Of a DNA stretch of 64,000 bases, positions 22,924 through 35,068 are shown in pieces. The notes below the pieces were generated by a model, which saw only the letters and a program-made list of their open reading frames with translations, made no database searches and had not been told where the DNA came from. This DNA is from Adineta vaga (lineage: Eukaryota; Rotifera): assembly GCA_021613535.1 (NCBI GenBank), contig CP075492.1, positions 6,324,001 through 6,388,000 on the forward strand, read 5' to 3'. Both the position numbers and the translations under genes were made by a program. Positions within the stretch are counted from its first letter, which is position 1. Each line of letters begins with the position of its first letter.

Positions 22924-25900
22924 TTAAGCATTGTCGAGATTATTATTATCATCATCGAGACCGCCAGCATATAGATCAGCTAGTCGAGAAAATTTTGGTC
23001 CCCAGGAATAAAGAAATCGAAAATCATGTTCATCTTGATAATGTGTCGATTCAAGTGAACTTAAATCTGATGCAATTGAACCTTCACCTTCATATCGGTA
23101 ATGTAATTGAGTATCATTAGCATATGAAACGATTTGTTGTTCCGTTAATTTTTCATCAATATATTCACCAAGTGCTGGACGACGATTGATAATCGTTTCA
23201 GTATAAGCTTGAAAGAAAAATTACAAGAATAAATATCTTTCATTTGTTGAAGAAGTATATTTACCTATATTATGCATTCCATTTCGAGCACCATTGGCAA
23301 GAATTTCTTCATCACTTAATGCATAAACAGGTTTCTTCAATACACCAAGATTGTATGTTGAATGATCTTCTTCTCCAGCTGTTTCTCTAGAAACATGAAA
23401 AAAATTGATCATAGAAAACGAGTTATTCATTCAAAGAATAGAAATCTTACTTATAATCAATAATATTATCTCTTGTATCATCTGGATATAATCCTGCTAA
23501 AGTCTTCTGTTGTTGTCTTCGTCGTATACATGTTAATAATCCTAATGCAATGATCGTTGCTAATAATAATAGAACTAATGCAATAATCAACCATGTATAC
23601 CAAGGTACAATTATATCCGTTGCTCTTGATAATATTGTCGTTGTACAAGAATTTGTCAATGCACATGGACATTGTCCAATATCAGAATTAGCTGATGTTA
23701 AAGCTGAATTCATATCCAAATAATATCCATTTGACATGACATTTCTTATACATCCACTAAATGTATTGACTTGTGTTAAACTTGGATAAAGGCCCGATAT
23801 TAATGAACCTGTAACTGGTAAACCGCCAAGATATAATTGAACATTAGATAAATCATATGTATTTAATGTTGAATTAAAACCTTGTAATACATATTGACAA
23901 TCATTAACTGTTACAAGAATCAATGAATCAACATACTACAAAGAAAAAGAATTGGAAATGATGAGTTTTAAATGAAAGAACACATACTTGATATTCAACG
24001 TGATACCATGTTGATGCATTGATAACTGTATTTGTTGCATCGAGTGTTCTATCACGAAAATGAAATCTTAATCTTGATTGATAGATTTCAACAGCTGTCC
24101 AAAAGAAATCATTGACATCTGTTGTATTACGTCCATACAAGAAAATTAAACCATCGACTAATGGTGATCGTGCAGCAAAATCAAATGAAAAACGTGTTGG
24201 AGCACGATTTGAAAAATACATTCCATCAAACACAGCATATCCACCACCATTCTCACGAAATGTTCTTCCAAGAACTTGACAATAAGGACCAAGTGGAGCA
24301 TAAGCTTGTAATGAGGTGCATGGACAATAAGTTAAATTATTGAATGAATATGTTGTACAACCAGCTTGTGTGTTAGTAAAATTAAGTGAATAAGTAGAAT
24401 TGACACAATCAGCAGAATCAACGACATTAATACCAACAAAGGATGTTTGATTTGTATCAATAGCATATGGTAATGGTTGAATAGTTCGTGTTGGACGACA
24501 AACAGTATCTGAAAAACAGAAGATATTCTCTAAATTGAATTCAGTTTTTTTTAGAAATAATTCTTACCAGTAGGACAAACATAATTTGTACATGGATTTG
24601 GTCCACTAGCATTTGCTGTAATACCATAACTCGATGAAAATCGAGCAAGATTAGTATTAATAGTATTTTCAATATCACTTTTAGCTAAGGAAGATATATA
24701 AAAAACAACATCTGTTAATGCTTGTTGTTTTGCTTGATCAAATGGTAAAGGTGGATAATATGGACTACGATACTGAAAAACAGGACGAATGGCAAGAATA
24801 TTGATAGAATCAGCAGTGACAAGTAAAATTGATGCCAAAGCATTTCGAAGAACAGTCAAACGATTACCAAGTGTTGGATCGATTAATGTTTCAGGATATT
24901 CACCTAGGAAAAACAAAAATAGAGCTTTTTAACTAGAAATTGATTCGAAATATTACCTTGAATACGAATAGTTGCTGCTTGTCGAACCCATTCAGTATCA
25001 ACACTTTGAACTCCGAGTTCAACTGTACCGACAGCTGAAGAAGGTACATTTGGTTTTGTTACATCCACTATTACGGTCGATGTTCCTGGATAAAGTGCAT
25101 CCGGTGTTCTTAAATATCCTTGTGTTGCCGTAAACGATTGTCCATTACTAGAAGATCTAACAGAATATGTTCTACTAGCTCGAAACCAATCATCTGGATC
25201 ATTAACATAAATTGAACCAAGTGCAACATTTCGTAATGAATTTATATAACCATTAGCATAAATAACACTAATCGTTTTATAACCATTGGAAATCGGATAG
25301 TTATTTAAAACATCTCCAACAATAATTGGAATTGTTGATATTGCTGAGAAACCTTTGTTATCACTGGCATTAAATGTGACCGTTAAATTTTTTGTAACAG
25401 TTCGATTTAAAACACCATTGTAGGTTAATCGATATGAACCATTATAATTCAAAGTTGGTCCAGATAACGAAAATGTTGATGGAGATAAAATCTGTACTTG
25501 AAAAGGTACAGTATTATTCTGTGCTGGATCATCATAATCAGTAAATATCACTGTAGTACTTGGATTTACAACACCTTCCGTTAAAATCCATGGTGGATTC
25601 TAAATATCAAAAAGATTTTTTCGTAAAAAAGAGAAACTGTTTATTCCTAAGCAAACTTCTTACTGTTGGTATTGGCGCATTATTATTTGTATCGATGACT
25701 GTGATACTAACTGGTGCATAACTTGAAACACCTAATCCACCTTCATCAGTAACACGTATGGTAAAATTATAGATTGGAGCACCAAATGGTAAATCACGAG
25801 AAAGACCCGGTGATGCTATGCCAATAGTTGTCTGATTACTTGCTTGATTTAGATATAGGCTATTGAGATTCAATTGATTACTTTGAGTAACAATAGCATA

Positions 25901-28900
25901 CACAAGTGATGTCGCTGGAATATCAGGATCAGTGGCACGAATCTAAATATCAAAGATATAGATATGAACATTCTTTTGTTATACTATAGTTTAATCAAAT
26001 GAAACAATAGGTTTGTAAGGTCATACGCTTCGTATCTTGCTGACATTTCAATATGACAATAGAAAAGATATCCTTGTGAACAAATTAATCTTCAGCTTAT
26101 TGAATTCATTCGTAATGACATTAATCTTTTTTTTCTCACTTTACTAATAAGTCCTGAATATACATATATGAAACTTCAAAGTTGAAGGATACTGAAGAGT
26201 TCAAACATTTTTGTAAATATTACTTACCACTGGCCCATTGAGAACAGAAACAGCAGTTCCTTCTTCGACTGCATATTGGTAGGAAGTAAAACCGGGCATT
26301 AAATTAAAATAAGGTGCTCGTGTATTTTGAGGTATTAGAAGAATATTCACTGTCAATGTTGCTAAATTCTGTGTATCAAATGCTGTCAATACCAATGTAT
26401 AATTAGGTGTTACTTCATAACTCAACGGTCCAACAACATAAAGTTGACCTATTGCTTGATATTGTGTACGAGATGTATCAGCAACATTATCTGATAACAA
26501 CTGAAAGGTGAATGCATTCTTGGTATTACCACTCAATATTCCAAAATCCAATATAGTATCAAAATCTGTATCTGTAACTGTTAAATTGAGTATACCAGTA
26601 CCATTTAACGTTGTTTCATTGATAGAAATAGTGATTGATGTTGAATTGACAAAAACTATTGAAAACAAAAGAATTGAAATTTATAAAAAAACATATCTTT
26701 GAAAGCTAAATAAAATTGCTTTACCTGGTGGAACATCATTTACATCAATAACTTGGATATCAAATTGAAAATCTTGTGTATTGGGTGTTATTGAATTCCA
26801 TGCTGGTGCACCGTCAGACGCAGTAATAAATATACGATAGAGTGTCTTATTACTTTCACGATCGAACGTTGCATTTGTCCATATCGTTCCATTAGAAGCA
26901 ACAAAAAAGTTTCCAAGTGCTTCTGAATCACTCAAATTTCTATTTAATGCATAACTAACAGAACTATAAGCAGGATCGACATCACGATCAAATGCTTGAA
27001 TTTGAGCAATAACACGATTTCCACTTTCATTTTCGACAACACTCAAAACAATCGAACGAATATCAAATGTTGGAATTTGATCATTCTGATCGATTATTGT
27101 AATTGTTGTTGAACCAATTAATGGAGGATTTACAAGAACACGAATGTATATTAAATAAAGACTTTGAATTTCAGCATGAAGACCACTAGTAACAACAATA
27201 CCACTACTGAAAAGATTTCCATTTCGTAATACTGGTACATCACTAAAGGGTATGTATGTATTAGGAAATGGACTACTAACAGTCATAATCGACGATGTTG
27301 TTGATGTTAATAGATAACTGATGGTTCCATTGAATCCATATGTTGTATTAAATATGGGTCGATTTCCATAGGTTTCATAATATTTTTCAATAATTGGAAA
27401 ATTTAATTCTTCATAAGCTGGATCAACCCATCTTGCTGGTGGTGGATCATTACCATTGTTATAATAGATTGTTACTGTAGCATTTGTTTCACTTATACGT
27501 GGAGGTGAACCACGATCTTGTGCATAGACTTGAAATGTTATTGGAAATTGACTAACACTTAAATTATAGATACCAGGAACACTACTACGAAGAATAATTG
27601 TTCCGGTAGTTTGATTGATCGTAAAATATGGAACATTAACTGTTCCAATATAATAATTAATCATTCCATTTAAACCTGAATCAGCATCTGAAGCAATAAT
27701 ACGTAAGAAACGAGCACTATTCGAATTGCCAGTAGTTGAACGATAGATAGTATAATTCCAATTTGTCATAACAAATACTAAACGAAATCATTTTCATTAA
27801 AGCAAAAAAGATTTCATTAATACTTGATCTTACCTGGTGGATTATCGTTCAAATCAAGTAGATTAATACGTAAACTACAGAACGCTAAAGAAAATATTGG
27901 CGATAGAAAGAAGTTGAATTAAATTGAATAAATAAAAACTTACATTGTCGCTGTGGTGTACCATTATCAGTAGCTAATATGAACAAATACCAAACTCGTG
28001 GAGTACCTTAAATCATCAAAATTCATGTCTTTATAACCTTGTTCATATTCAAAATTCGGTTCGCTATTTTTCGCTTCGATAACTCTTGTTTAACAACACG
28101 GTCAATGATCAGAAAAATTTAAAGCTTGATTGACTCTTCAGTTAATGACGCTTTTTAACACTCGGAAATTTCTTACGTAAATAAAACTTTTCTTATGAAA
28201 GAATTACATCAATTGAATATATATTCATATTGACTTTTTTTAGTTAAAGAAAATGAATATGTTTTCGTTCTCTATTGAAAACTGTACGGAGTAACGAAGA
28301 TTTGCATATTACGAAAAAAAATGAAATCAATCTTACCTGGTGCATCATAATCAAATGAAATATTCGTTCGTAATATTGCCGTACGAGTAGTATTCGTTTG
28401 TGATATTTGTTGAAGATAAAATTGTGAATAAGCAGTATTTCTCAAACCACTCACTTGAAAAAGAAAAAACTCGATAGATAATCAATAGAATGGAAAACGA
28501 ATAAAAATTTACCGGTTGTTCGTGCTTGCTCAGATGGAAATGATATTGTTACTTGTCCATTTTCTCCTCTATCATCATCGAATACCGATATGGTGGTAAT
28601 ATTTGCTCCGATTGAATTACTTTCATAAAAAGAAACTGCTGAACCACAAATATTATTAAGAAATTGTGGTGATCGTTTATTAACAGCTGTAACATTGATT
28701 GTTATAGTTGTCGTCGTTGAAAATAGCGGACATGCTGGACGTGTTGGCAAACATGATGAGCCATCATCACTAGCAGTTACAGTAACAAAATATTGTGCAG
28801 CAGCGGATGATTGAAATGATTGTTGTAATTGTAAAACACCCGTTGTTGCATCAATGGAAAACTGACTACTAATCATCGAATAAGTAATTCCATCACCATC

Positions 28901-29564
28901 AGGATCTGTTGCAAAAACAGTACCAAATAGTGAACCAACCGCTGCCGTTTCACTGACTGAGAATGTTTGATTCGATGGTGTGAAGTATGGTGGATGAACA
29001 TTATAGTTTTCAAGATTAATTTGAACGAGTGCTGTTGAACTAACTGATGGTCGAGTAGAATAGGTTTGAGTCGCAATTAAATTGAATAAATAACGATTAT
29101 AAGGTGTAAAGTAATTTAATGGACTAGATGAAAAGAAAAAAAGATTATATTCATATAAAAGTATTCTTGATGACTTACTAAGTATTAGTGACAAGGGCAT
29201 AGGAACCATTTGATAAAGTAGTAACAGCAAAATTTGGATTGCCTGATGTCACTGTTACAATTCCTGAGGTAAAATTAAGTGCTCGACCAGTGACAGACGT
29301 GGAAACAAAACTTGGTCGAGTAAAATCGGTCTGTGGTTGAACATTAAATGTAAAGACCTGTGTGCCATTTGGAGATGAAACAGAGAAATTTGATACTGTT
29401 ATGACATAAACAGATTGATCGAAGAGAGGACCAGCAAAACTTGTATTGTAGAAGAAATCTGGTATATCATTTTGACAGACTTGTGTAGAAGTTAAATTAA
29501 TTAATAGAAATATTACTAAACAATGAATCAATAAGAATCGATGATGTTGATCTGACTGAATCAT
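22924..29564 (-). CDS. Classical (type III, invertebrate-like) cadherin
   Basis: The start chosen is the Met at 29564, which opens a signal peptide (FLLIHCLVIFLLINLTSTQ). About eight or nine cadherin repeats follow, recognisable by calcium-site ends such as DLNDNPP, DQNDQIP, DVNDVPP and DTNNNAP. Then come an EGF-like Cys-rich segment, a laminin-G domain (around 24250-23650) and a TM helix (WLIIALVLLLLATIIALGLL). The cytoplasmic tail has the p120-catenin region (PDDTRDNIIDYKETAGEED) and the beta-catenin site (SIASDLSSLES, WGPKFSRLADLYAGG), ending with TAA at 22924-22926. It should mediate calcium-dependent adhesion at adherens junctions and link to actin through catenins. LamG plus classical tail is the layout of non-chordate cadherins such as Drosophila DN-cadherin and shotgun. 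Two introns (near 25950-26225 and 28020-28330) are longer than the 55-base norm. Confidence 0.9.
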
Positions 29565-29944
29565 TGCACATCTAGAAGGCAATGAGAAAGAAAAAAAAAC
29601 ACATGAAGACAAATTCGTTTTCAAAATGGACGATGTCCTAGGTCGATGAATATGAATATATCACGACCTTTGCACAGAACGAAAAATTCTTTCGTTCATC
29701 ATTGTTCGGACGGTCAAAGTTGCCGAGAAAGAAAAGAAGAAAAATAAACCTTGAAGAAAACAAAAAATGTATTATGATTGGCTCAACTATTGACGAGACT
29801 GTCAAAATTTTCGTATGCATACTCTTCTAATATATTTGTATAAAATGAACGTCAGACTGTCATCATCTGATCAAGAAACTGAAAATTAATATACCTAAAA
29901 AAGAAAAAGAGTATTCTTTCGATTCTTTTCTCTCACCTTTCGTT

Positions 29945-29983
29945 TCTTTTTTTCCCCTTCCCCTCTCTTTCTCTCTCTCTTCC
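29945..29983. repeat. CT-rich simple repeat
   Basis: Pyrimidine tract with (CT)n cores, about 390 bases upstream of the cadherin start codon on the minus strand. Confidence 0.8.
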
Positions 29984-30171
29984 AACATGTATTTTGGCAT
30001 TCTATACACATGAGATGACCGCAATCATTCAAACGTACTGAACAATTCTTTCTCTTCTTTTCTAATATGTACGAACCGCAAAGAAATGAAAATCGACCGC
30101 ATCATTATATATGCACGAAAAGAAAAAGACATCGACACATACACACACCTTCATATTTGAAAAGATGATGA

Positions 30172-30255
30172 CGAGAGAGGGAGAGAGAGAGACGAAAAAA
30201 AGAGTTGTGATGCAAACAAGAAAATGTAAAAAAAAGAGGTTGAGAGAGAGAGAGA
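30172..30255. repeat. Two GA microsatellite tracts
   Basis: (GA)n runs at about 30172-30193 and 30242-30255 separated by purine-rich DNA. They produce a spurious Arg/Glu-rich open frame. Confidence 0.8.
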
Positions 30256-30608
30256 AGCAATTGGCTCAGATTACAACTATCCAAGTATCATTGATAAAAT
30301 AAAGGTCGTCAAAATCTGCCTATTGAAGGTTAAGATGAGATATTACTCTCTTGACAGAAAATCAACTTGAACTATTTACGCAGACATCTGTATATGCGTT
30401 ATGATAAAATTAACAAGTGATGTCCTTGTATCATAAAAAATTTCATTTTCATGCCTTTTTTTCTTCGATTTTATAGGTGGTTTGTTCAATTGAACGAACT
30501 CTTACGAGAGTATGTATATCTTTTCGAAAATGAAATTGTAATATATTATATATATGTATACGAAATTGATTGTTACTGATCGTTGATTTGCGAAATGAAT
30601 AGAACAGA

Positions 30609-30636
30609 GGGGGGAGAGAGAGAGAGAAAAAGAGAA
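30609..30636. repeat. GA microsatellite
   Basis: A G run followed by (GA)n and A-rich sequence. Low complexity. Confidence 0.8.
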
Positions 30637-30674
30637 ACTGACGAGAATTTGATAGGTGAACACGTCCTTCCTGT

Positions 30675-30988
30675 TCATGTACAATAATAATGGCTATGAT
30701 GGTAAATAGCATCGAGAATGTCAACTCGAAAAGTACTGAAAGTAAACGATACGCTAGGAAAAATAACAAACGTGTGTTGCGAAAAATGAAAAAAACGAAG
30801 TGAAATAAAAAAATCCTTTGTTTACCTACAATTGTTCTAATCGATCTTAAATAAGACTCTACACTAACATAATGAATCTATTCATAAACTTACCTAGAAG
30901 AATAAAAAGAATGATCAGGTCCAAATCTTACAGTTTTCTTCTTTGCATCTTCTTCTTCTTGTTCTTCTTTGTCGTCTACTAGTTTCAT
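30675..30988 (-). CDS. Possible two-exon small gene
   Basis: An exon at 30894-30988 starts with ATG and reads MKLVDDKEEQEEEDAKKKTV, ending in a strong donor (AG|GTAAGT). A candidate second exon, 30675-30753, follows an acceptor TTTTTCCTAG and runs in the matching phase to a TGA. Together they make 57 residues with a highly acidic/basic first half. Frame and splice agreement are suggestive. A chance origin cannot be excluded, and either exon may belong to a longer gene instead. No function is recognised. Confidence 0.3.
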
Positions 30989-31039
30989 CACTCAACATCT
31001 GTGACAGTGAGTTTTTTTTTCTGATTAAGTATGTAACAA

Positions 31040-31070
31040 GAGAGAGAGAGAAAGAGGAGAAAAAAAATCG
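31040..31070. repeat. GA microsatellite and A-rich tract
   Basis: (AG)n run followed by GGAG and poly-A. Low complexity. Confidence 0.75.
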
Positions 31071-31684
31071 AACAGTGAAACAAGTAAACTCATGTAGAAG
31101 AAATATGTGTATGTGTGTGTATTTAAAAAAAAGAATCAATTTGATTTTCATTCACGGCTTCACTTCAATGCTTATTTCTTTATGCCATTTGTACTTTATG
31201 CTAAACTAAAGCAAACTTTTATGACATCATAATGAAGGTTATCATATGAGCAAATATGTATATATTTCGCTTCATTTATCTTATTTAAAAAACGACAGTA
31301 ATATAAAATCGAAACAATTTTCACGTGAATTTAGATCGATGCATGTATGTATACATATACAAATAGATACATTGTATCGATTAATGACACACGTTCAAAC
31401 TTTATACTTACTCGTTCTTAGCGGGATGAGTTCATCTTAGTATTTGTGTCCGACTTGTATTGTTATTGTTCAAGAGCATGATGGTCTCGCCTTCTTCTCC
31501 ATATGTACGATTACTAATGAGAGCGTTGAAGAGAAGAAGAAGAAGAAAAAAAACGAGAACAGAAACTTTTCTTTTTATGTTCTATTCTCCTTCATCATTA
31601 TACATAAAGTTCGAGTACAGGGCAATCTCTACTCTGAACGTTTATCGTACAGTGTAAAGGAACAGAGAAGAGAAAAGAGTGCAG

Positions 31685-31749
31685 TCAAGTGGAGGGAACC
31701 ACCTCATTCACGGTTGCTGGCACTAGTACTGCTTGAGGCATGTGGTGAC
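31685..31749 (-). CDS. Exon-like island (possible terminal exon)
   Basis: After a pyrimidine-rich acceptor ending CTGTCAG, one frame reads HHMPQAVLVPATVNEVVPST and stops at TGA 31685-31687. The stretch is less AT-rich than its surroundings. A second frame across the same bases is also open (SPHASSSTSASNRE), so the frame is uncertain. It could be the last exon of the gene containing the island at 32182-32322. No homology is recognised. Confidence 0.3.
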
Positions 31750-31872
31750 CTGACAGTGTCAGATGAAGGAGAAAAGAATGAATTATTGTAAGCCATACAT
31801 AATCACATGAATCTGTCTAATCTTGCTACTACAGTACTATTCTGATGGCATCTATAATATGAACACATATAC

Positions 31873-31892
31873 ATATATATATATATATATAT
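31873..31892. repeat. (AT)n microsatellite
   Basis: About ten uninterrupted AT units. Confidence 0.85.
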
Positions 31893-32181
31893 TGATCAAG
31901 CGAACATAAAATTTAACACAAGCATGTAATTATGCAAATGGACTTCATTGGAATCTATGTAGGACAAATAAACTATGTTTGCTTATCAAAACCATGTATG
32001 GACAAGAAAGAATATATACATAGAAAGAAAAGAAAATGAAATGAAATTAAAATGAAGATGATTGCTATTGATGTAGTAGAACGAGTTGATTGTTCAACGA
32101 AATAATTTGTTTTTTTCAGTAGTAGTTTTCTGTGTCCATTTTATTCGCATATTGTTATAACATACATATGTATTCACTTAC

Positions 32182-32322
32182 TTTTTTGTTCACATCTGTT
32201 AGACGTTTATATATTGCATAGAAAGCATCGAGATGTTCGATTGTTTCATCACTAATTCGTTTACGTGCCTGCGGTGCAAAATGAATCCCGAGAAGAATAC
32301 TGATTAAATAGAAAAAACCTTC
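32182..32322 (-). CDS. Exon-like island, phase 0-0, unknown protein
   Basis: A 141-base stretch (47 codons) bounded by an acceptor TATTCTATTCAG and a donor GTAAGTG. The peptide begins EGFFYLISILLGIHFAPQAR and ends RLTDVNKK. It has normal codon use for this genome (CGT/CGA Arg, mixed Leu) and looks like a conserved helical segment. Upstream, a 30-base candidate microexon (acceptor CACCTATAG near 32470, donor GTAAAAG near 32440) joins in frame to give TPFSCVSSIKEGFF. I do not recognise the protein. This is the best of the islands in the gene-sparse region. Confidence 0.4.
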
Positions 32323-33571
32323 CTGAATAGAATAATGGAGACGATGTATCGTATGATTGATCTTCAAATTATTTTGATTGAGAAATTTGAAGACAAATAA
32401 TATTTATTCATTGAATACATGTCTATGAAAACTTTTACTTTGATCGATGAGACGCACGAAAAAGGTGTCTATAGGTGAATATTGAATGATTGATTGAAAG
32501 AAAGAAGGTTGATATGACGATTTGGAATCATCAAGAAAAAAAGAAAAGATTAAATGATAGTGATTATTGCATTTTTGAATATAAACAAAATCAAATAAAA
32601 TGATGATAGTTTTCATTCAATTGGTCATGCTTGTCGATATATTCACATGAATGATGAACAGATAATCGGTGATACGACAAAAAGATTGATTGATACTGAT
32701 ATATCACATCAATTAACTACTTTCTCTCGTGAGAATGATAATTATTAGTACGATTCGAGTGTTGTTATTCATCAATTGAGTTTCATTGTCAAGGTAAATT
32801 TTGAAGAAAAAGTGCCGTAAGAGTCATTTCATTTCGAAGTGTTTCTATAAATAGTATACTCGTTCGTTTTCTGTCTCTTTCTTCAGGTTCTTTTTTTTTC
32901 TTGATGAATAAATTTTTTGCAAACTTAATTTTCGATGACTTCGAATATGTGCTTAAAAAAATATTAATGAACATAGTTTTTATTGATTTCAGTTTCTTTT
33001 GTCGATCATCTTAGTCTTAATGGAAGACTTTGTCGTCATTTAACTCAAAAATAATTGTGCATATTTGAAGTGTTCTTTTATAGTATTTTTTATCCATGTT
33101 TTGAACATTTACATATATATTTGTATTCAAATTAGATGAGAAATTCTATCTGGCTTCATCAACATTTGTTTCGAAACTAAAGAAAGATATGACATCTATA
33201 TCTAACCTTAGATTGCGAATACAAATAAAGTTATACATCAGTGTGTTTACTTGACATCCGTATCAAATTCTAATGAAAAGAAATTTATTGAATATATGTG
33301 ATGACTATCTTTCGTTCGTTTATTTCTTTTAATAAACAAAGCAATTTGAAATAATCAGTGCCCAAGTATCATCAATTTCTCACAATGTTTCGAATGAATA
33401 AGTTTTGTTCGATACATTAGTGACTAATTATAACACATACAAGTGTTACGTAAATGAAAATGACTCATTATTTCTATACCATTACACTTCGTTTCTTTTT
33501 TGCATGATTGCTTTCACGTTTCTCGAAAACATCAATTCTATACAGAAATCATTCTTGACATTGACGTAAAT

Positions 33572-34231
33572 ATGGGATTGCTTCGAAAACTTAGAGAATT
33601 CGGTAGTGCTCATATCTTACCATTATTCGATGGAAAACAATCAACAAAAAACGATGGTAACGCACCGGATCTTGATTATGGACCATTACCACAAAGTTTC
33701 TTTCATGCAGTGAATGCTGCTCGAGAAGACGCTGGCTTTGACGCACTTCCTATCAATGCTCGTAAATCGGTGCGTAAACGAGACGAACATTTTATGAATC
33801 ATAATATGAGACCCGAATTCGGTGCGTTTGATCGAAATCGACGACCCTCAAATGAGCAACGATTCGATCGTTCAGCTCGTCACGGTTCACCCGATCAATT
33901 TCGTCGTCTTCCGCCCGGTACTCCAATTAAATTTCGTCGACGTCCAATTTCACCTGAACTATTACAACCTAGTGCATCTGCACCATCTATTTTCGGTCAA
34001 CATCCCGGTCCAGCATCTCCTGATTTGCTTCGTCATTTTCAACATGAACAGCAAATACCATATGTAGCTAGGCAACAGCAACAGCAACAATTCGATAGGA
34101 TGATGCCTCCTTCCGCTCAATTCTATCCTCAATTCCAACAACCTCTATATCCTATGATGTATCCAAATGCTAATGTGCAAAATTGGTTTATGATGTCACA
34201 ATATCCTCAACAAATGTATCCATTCTATTAG
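33572..34231 (+). CDS. Disordered Arg/Pro/Gln-rich protein of unknown function
   Basis: A single-exon ORF. The first in-frame ATG is at 33572, giving 219 residues starting MGLLRKLREFGSAHILPLF. After a short, possibly structured N-terminus the protein is low in hydrophobic residues: an Arg-rich middle (RRPSNEQRFDRS, IKFRRRPISPELLQP), a poly-Gln stretch (near 34070-34095) and a Pro/Tyr/Met/Gln-rich C-terminus ending MYPFY. Repeated short motifs SPELL and SPDLL with nearby prolines look like docking motifs. Such composition is common in RNA-binding or scaffold proteins, but no domain is recognised. Confidence 0.65.
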   Translation: MGLLRKLREFGSAHILPLFDGKQSTKNDGNAPDLDYGPLPQSFFHAVNAAREDAGFDALPINARKSVRKRDEHFMNHNMRPEFGAFDRNRRPSNEQRFDRSARHGSPDQFRRLPPGTPIKFRRRPISPELLQPSASAPSIFGQHPGPASPDLLRHFQHEQQIPYVARQQQQQQFDRMMPPSAQFYPQFQQPLYPMMYPNANVQNWFMMSQYPQQMYPFY

Positions 34232-34490
34232 AAAACTATTTTGAATGGTACTCTATTTTTCTTTTGATGTAAGTCTAACTATTCTTGTACTAAATAATTA
34301 TTTTCGAAGAAAAACAATCAAAACAATATAGACTTGTACTTTAACAAAATTCAGGTAATGTTAAGGAAATTTTCCGCATATATTTTTAAATAATGACAAA
34401 AAAACGTTCTTTTGAACACAATAAGTAAAGAATGTTTTCTTCAATTTCATCAATTCATATCCAAAAACAAATGCTAAACTTTCGTTATTT

Positions 34491-34897
34491 TTATCCAATA
34501 AAATTCACCACAACCAAATGTAAAATAATATGAGCGAAAACAAAATCAGCAAAAGCACGTTCTGGTGAAACATTGAATGTTGATTGATTTGCTTTGTTCA
34601 ATTGAATACGTAAACTTGCTAGAATGTCGACAACAAAAAATCTATATAAAGTTTATCGAACATATTTTATTTACCTGCTAAAACAAAACAACCAACAGTT
34701 GAAATAAAACCGGAAAGAAATGAATTGAATGGAAATGTTCCAACAAGTAAACAATAAGCAAATTGAATAATTCCAGTTAATAAGACGTAAACTAAATATG
34801 CATCGATTAATTTCAACTTTTTCGGTGTACTAATACAATATTCATCATAGAGTTTACGTAAAATTCCTACGACTTGTCCTAGTTGACTCATTATCAA
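34491..34897 (-). CDS. DAD1: DAD1, subunit of the oligosaccharyltransferase complex (2 exons)
   Basis: Exons 34675-34897 and 34491-34618, separated by a 56-base intron, encode about 116 residues (human 113). The sequence is almost collinear with human DAD1: [45 protein letters not shown], then [20 protein letters not shown] and a C-terminal NFIG. Three hydrophobic segments are visible. DAD1 is an integral ER membrane subunit needed for N-glycosylation by OST. Two possible starts, Met1 at 34897 and Met3 at 34891, give nearly the same product. It lies just downstream of SEC13 on the same strand. Confidence 0.95.
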
Positions 34898-35068
34898 TGA
34901 ATAGATCTAAAATTAAGTAAACCAAAGAAAAAAGAAATTGTATTGTGTAGTATGTTTTTTTTCATGTCTGTATGTTTTTCTGCACAAAAAAATTTTCGCT
35001 AAAAGAAATGAATAACAATAAGAGATTAAACATCTATATATGTGTATTGATGAATATGTCTTTTCCTT

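Larger units (their letters stand above)
29565..33571. other. Gene-sparse 4 kb region with simple repeats and exon-like islands
   Basis: The longest stretch without a confident gene. It contains CT/GA tracts, an (AT)n tract and several unremarkable ORFs. On the minus strand three short islands with coding-like codon use and splice-like ends (listed separately) suggest one or more genes with long introns. On the plus strand nothing convincing was seen. Confidence 0.5.

Noticed and set aside
30111-30302. Arg/Glu/Lys-rich open frame
   Set aside because: Created by GA microsatellites; no start context or coding bias.
31444-31791. 115-codon open frame on the plus strand
   Set aside because: Runs through A-rich and low-complexity sequence (poly-Lys) with no domain, and overlaps the better-supported minus-strand exon-like island.
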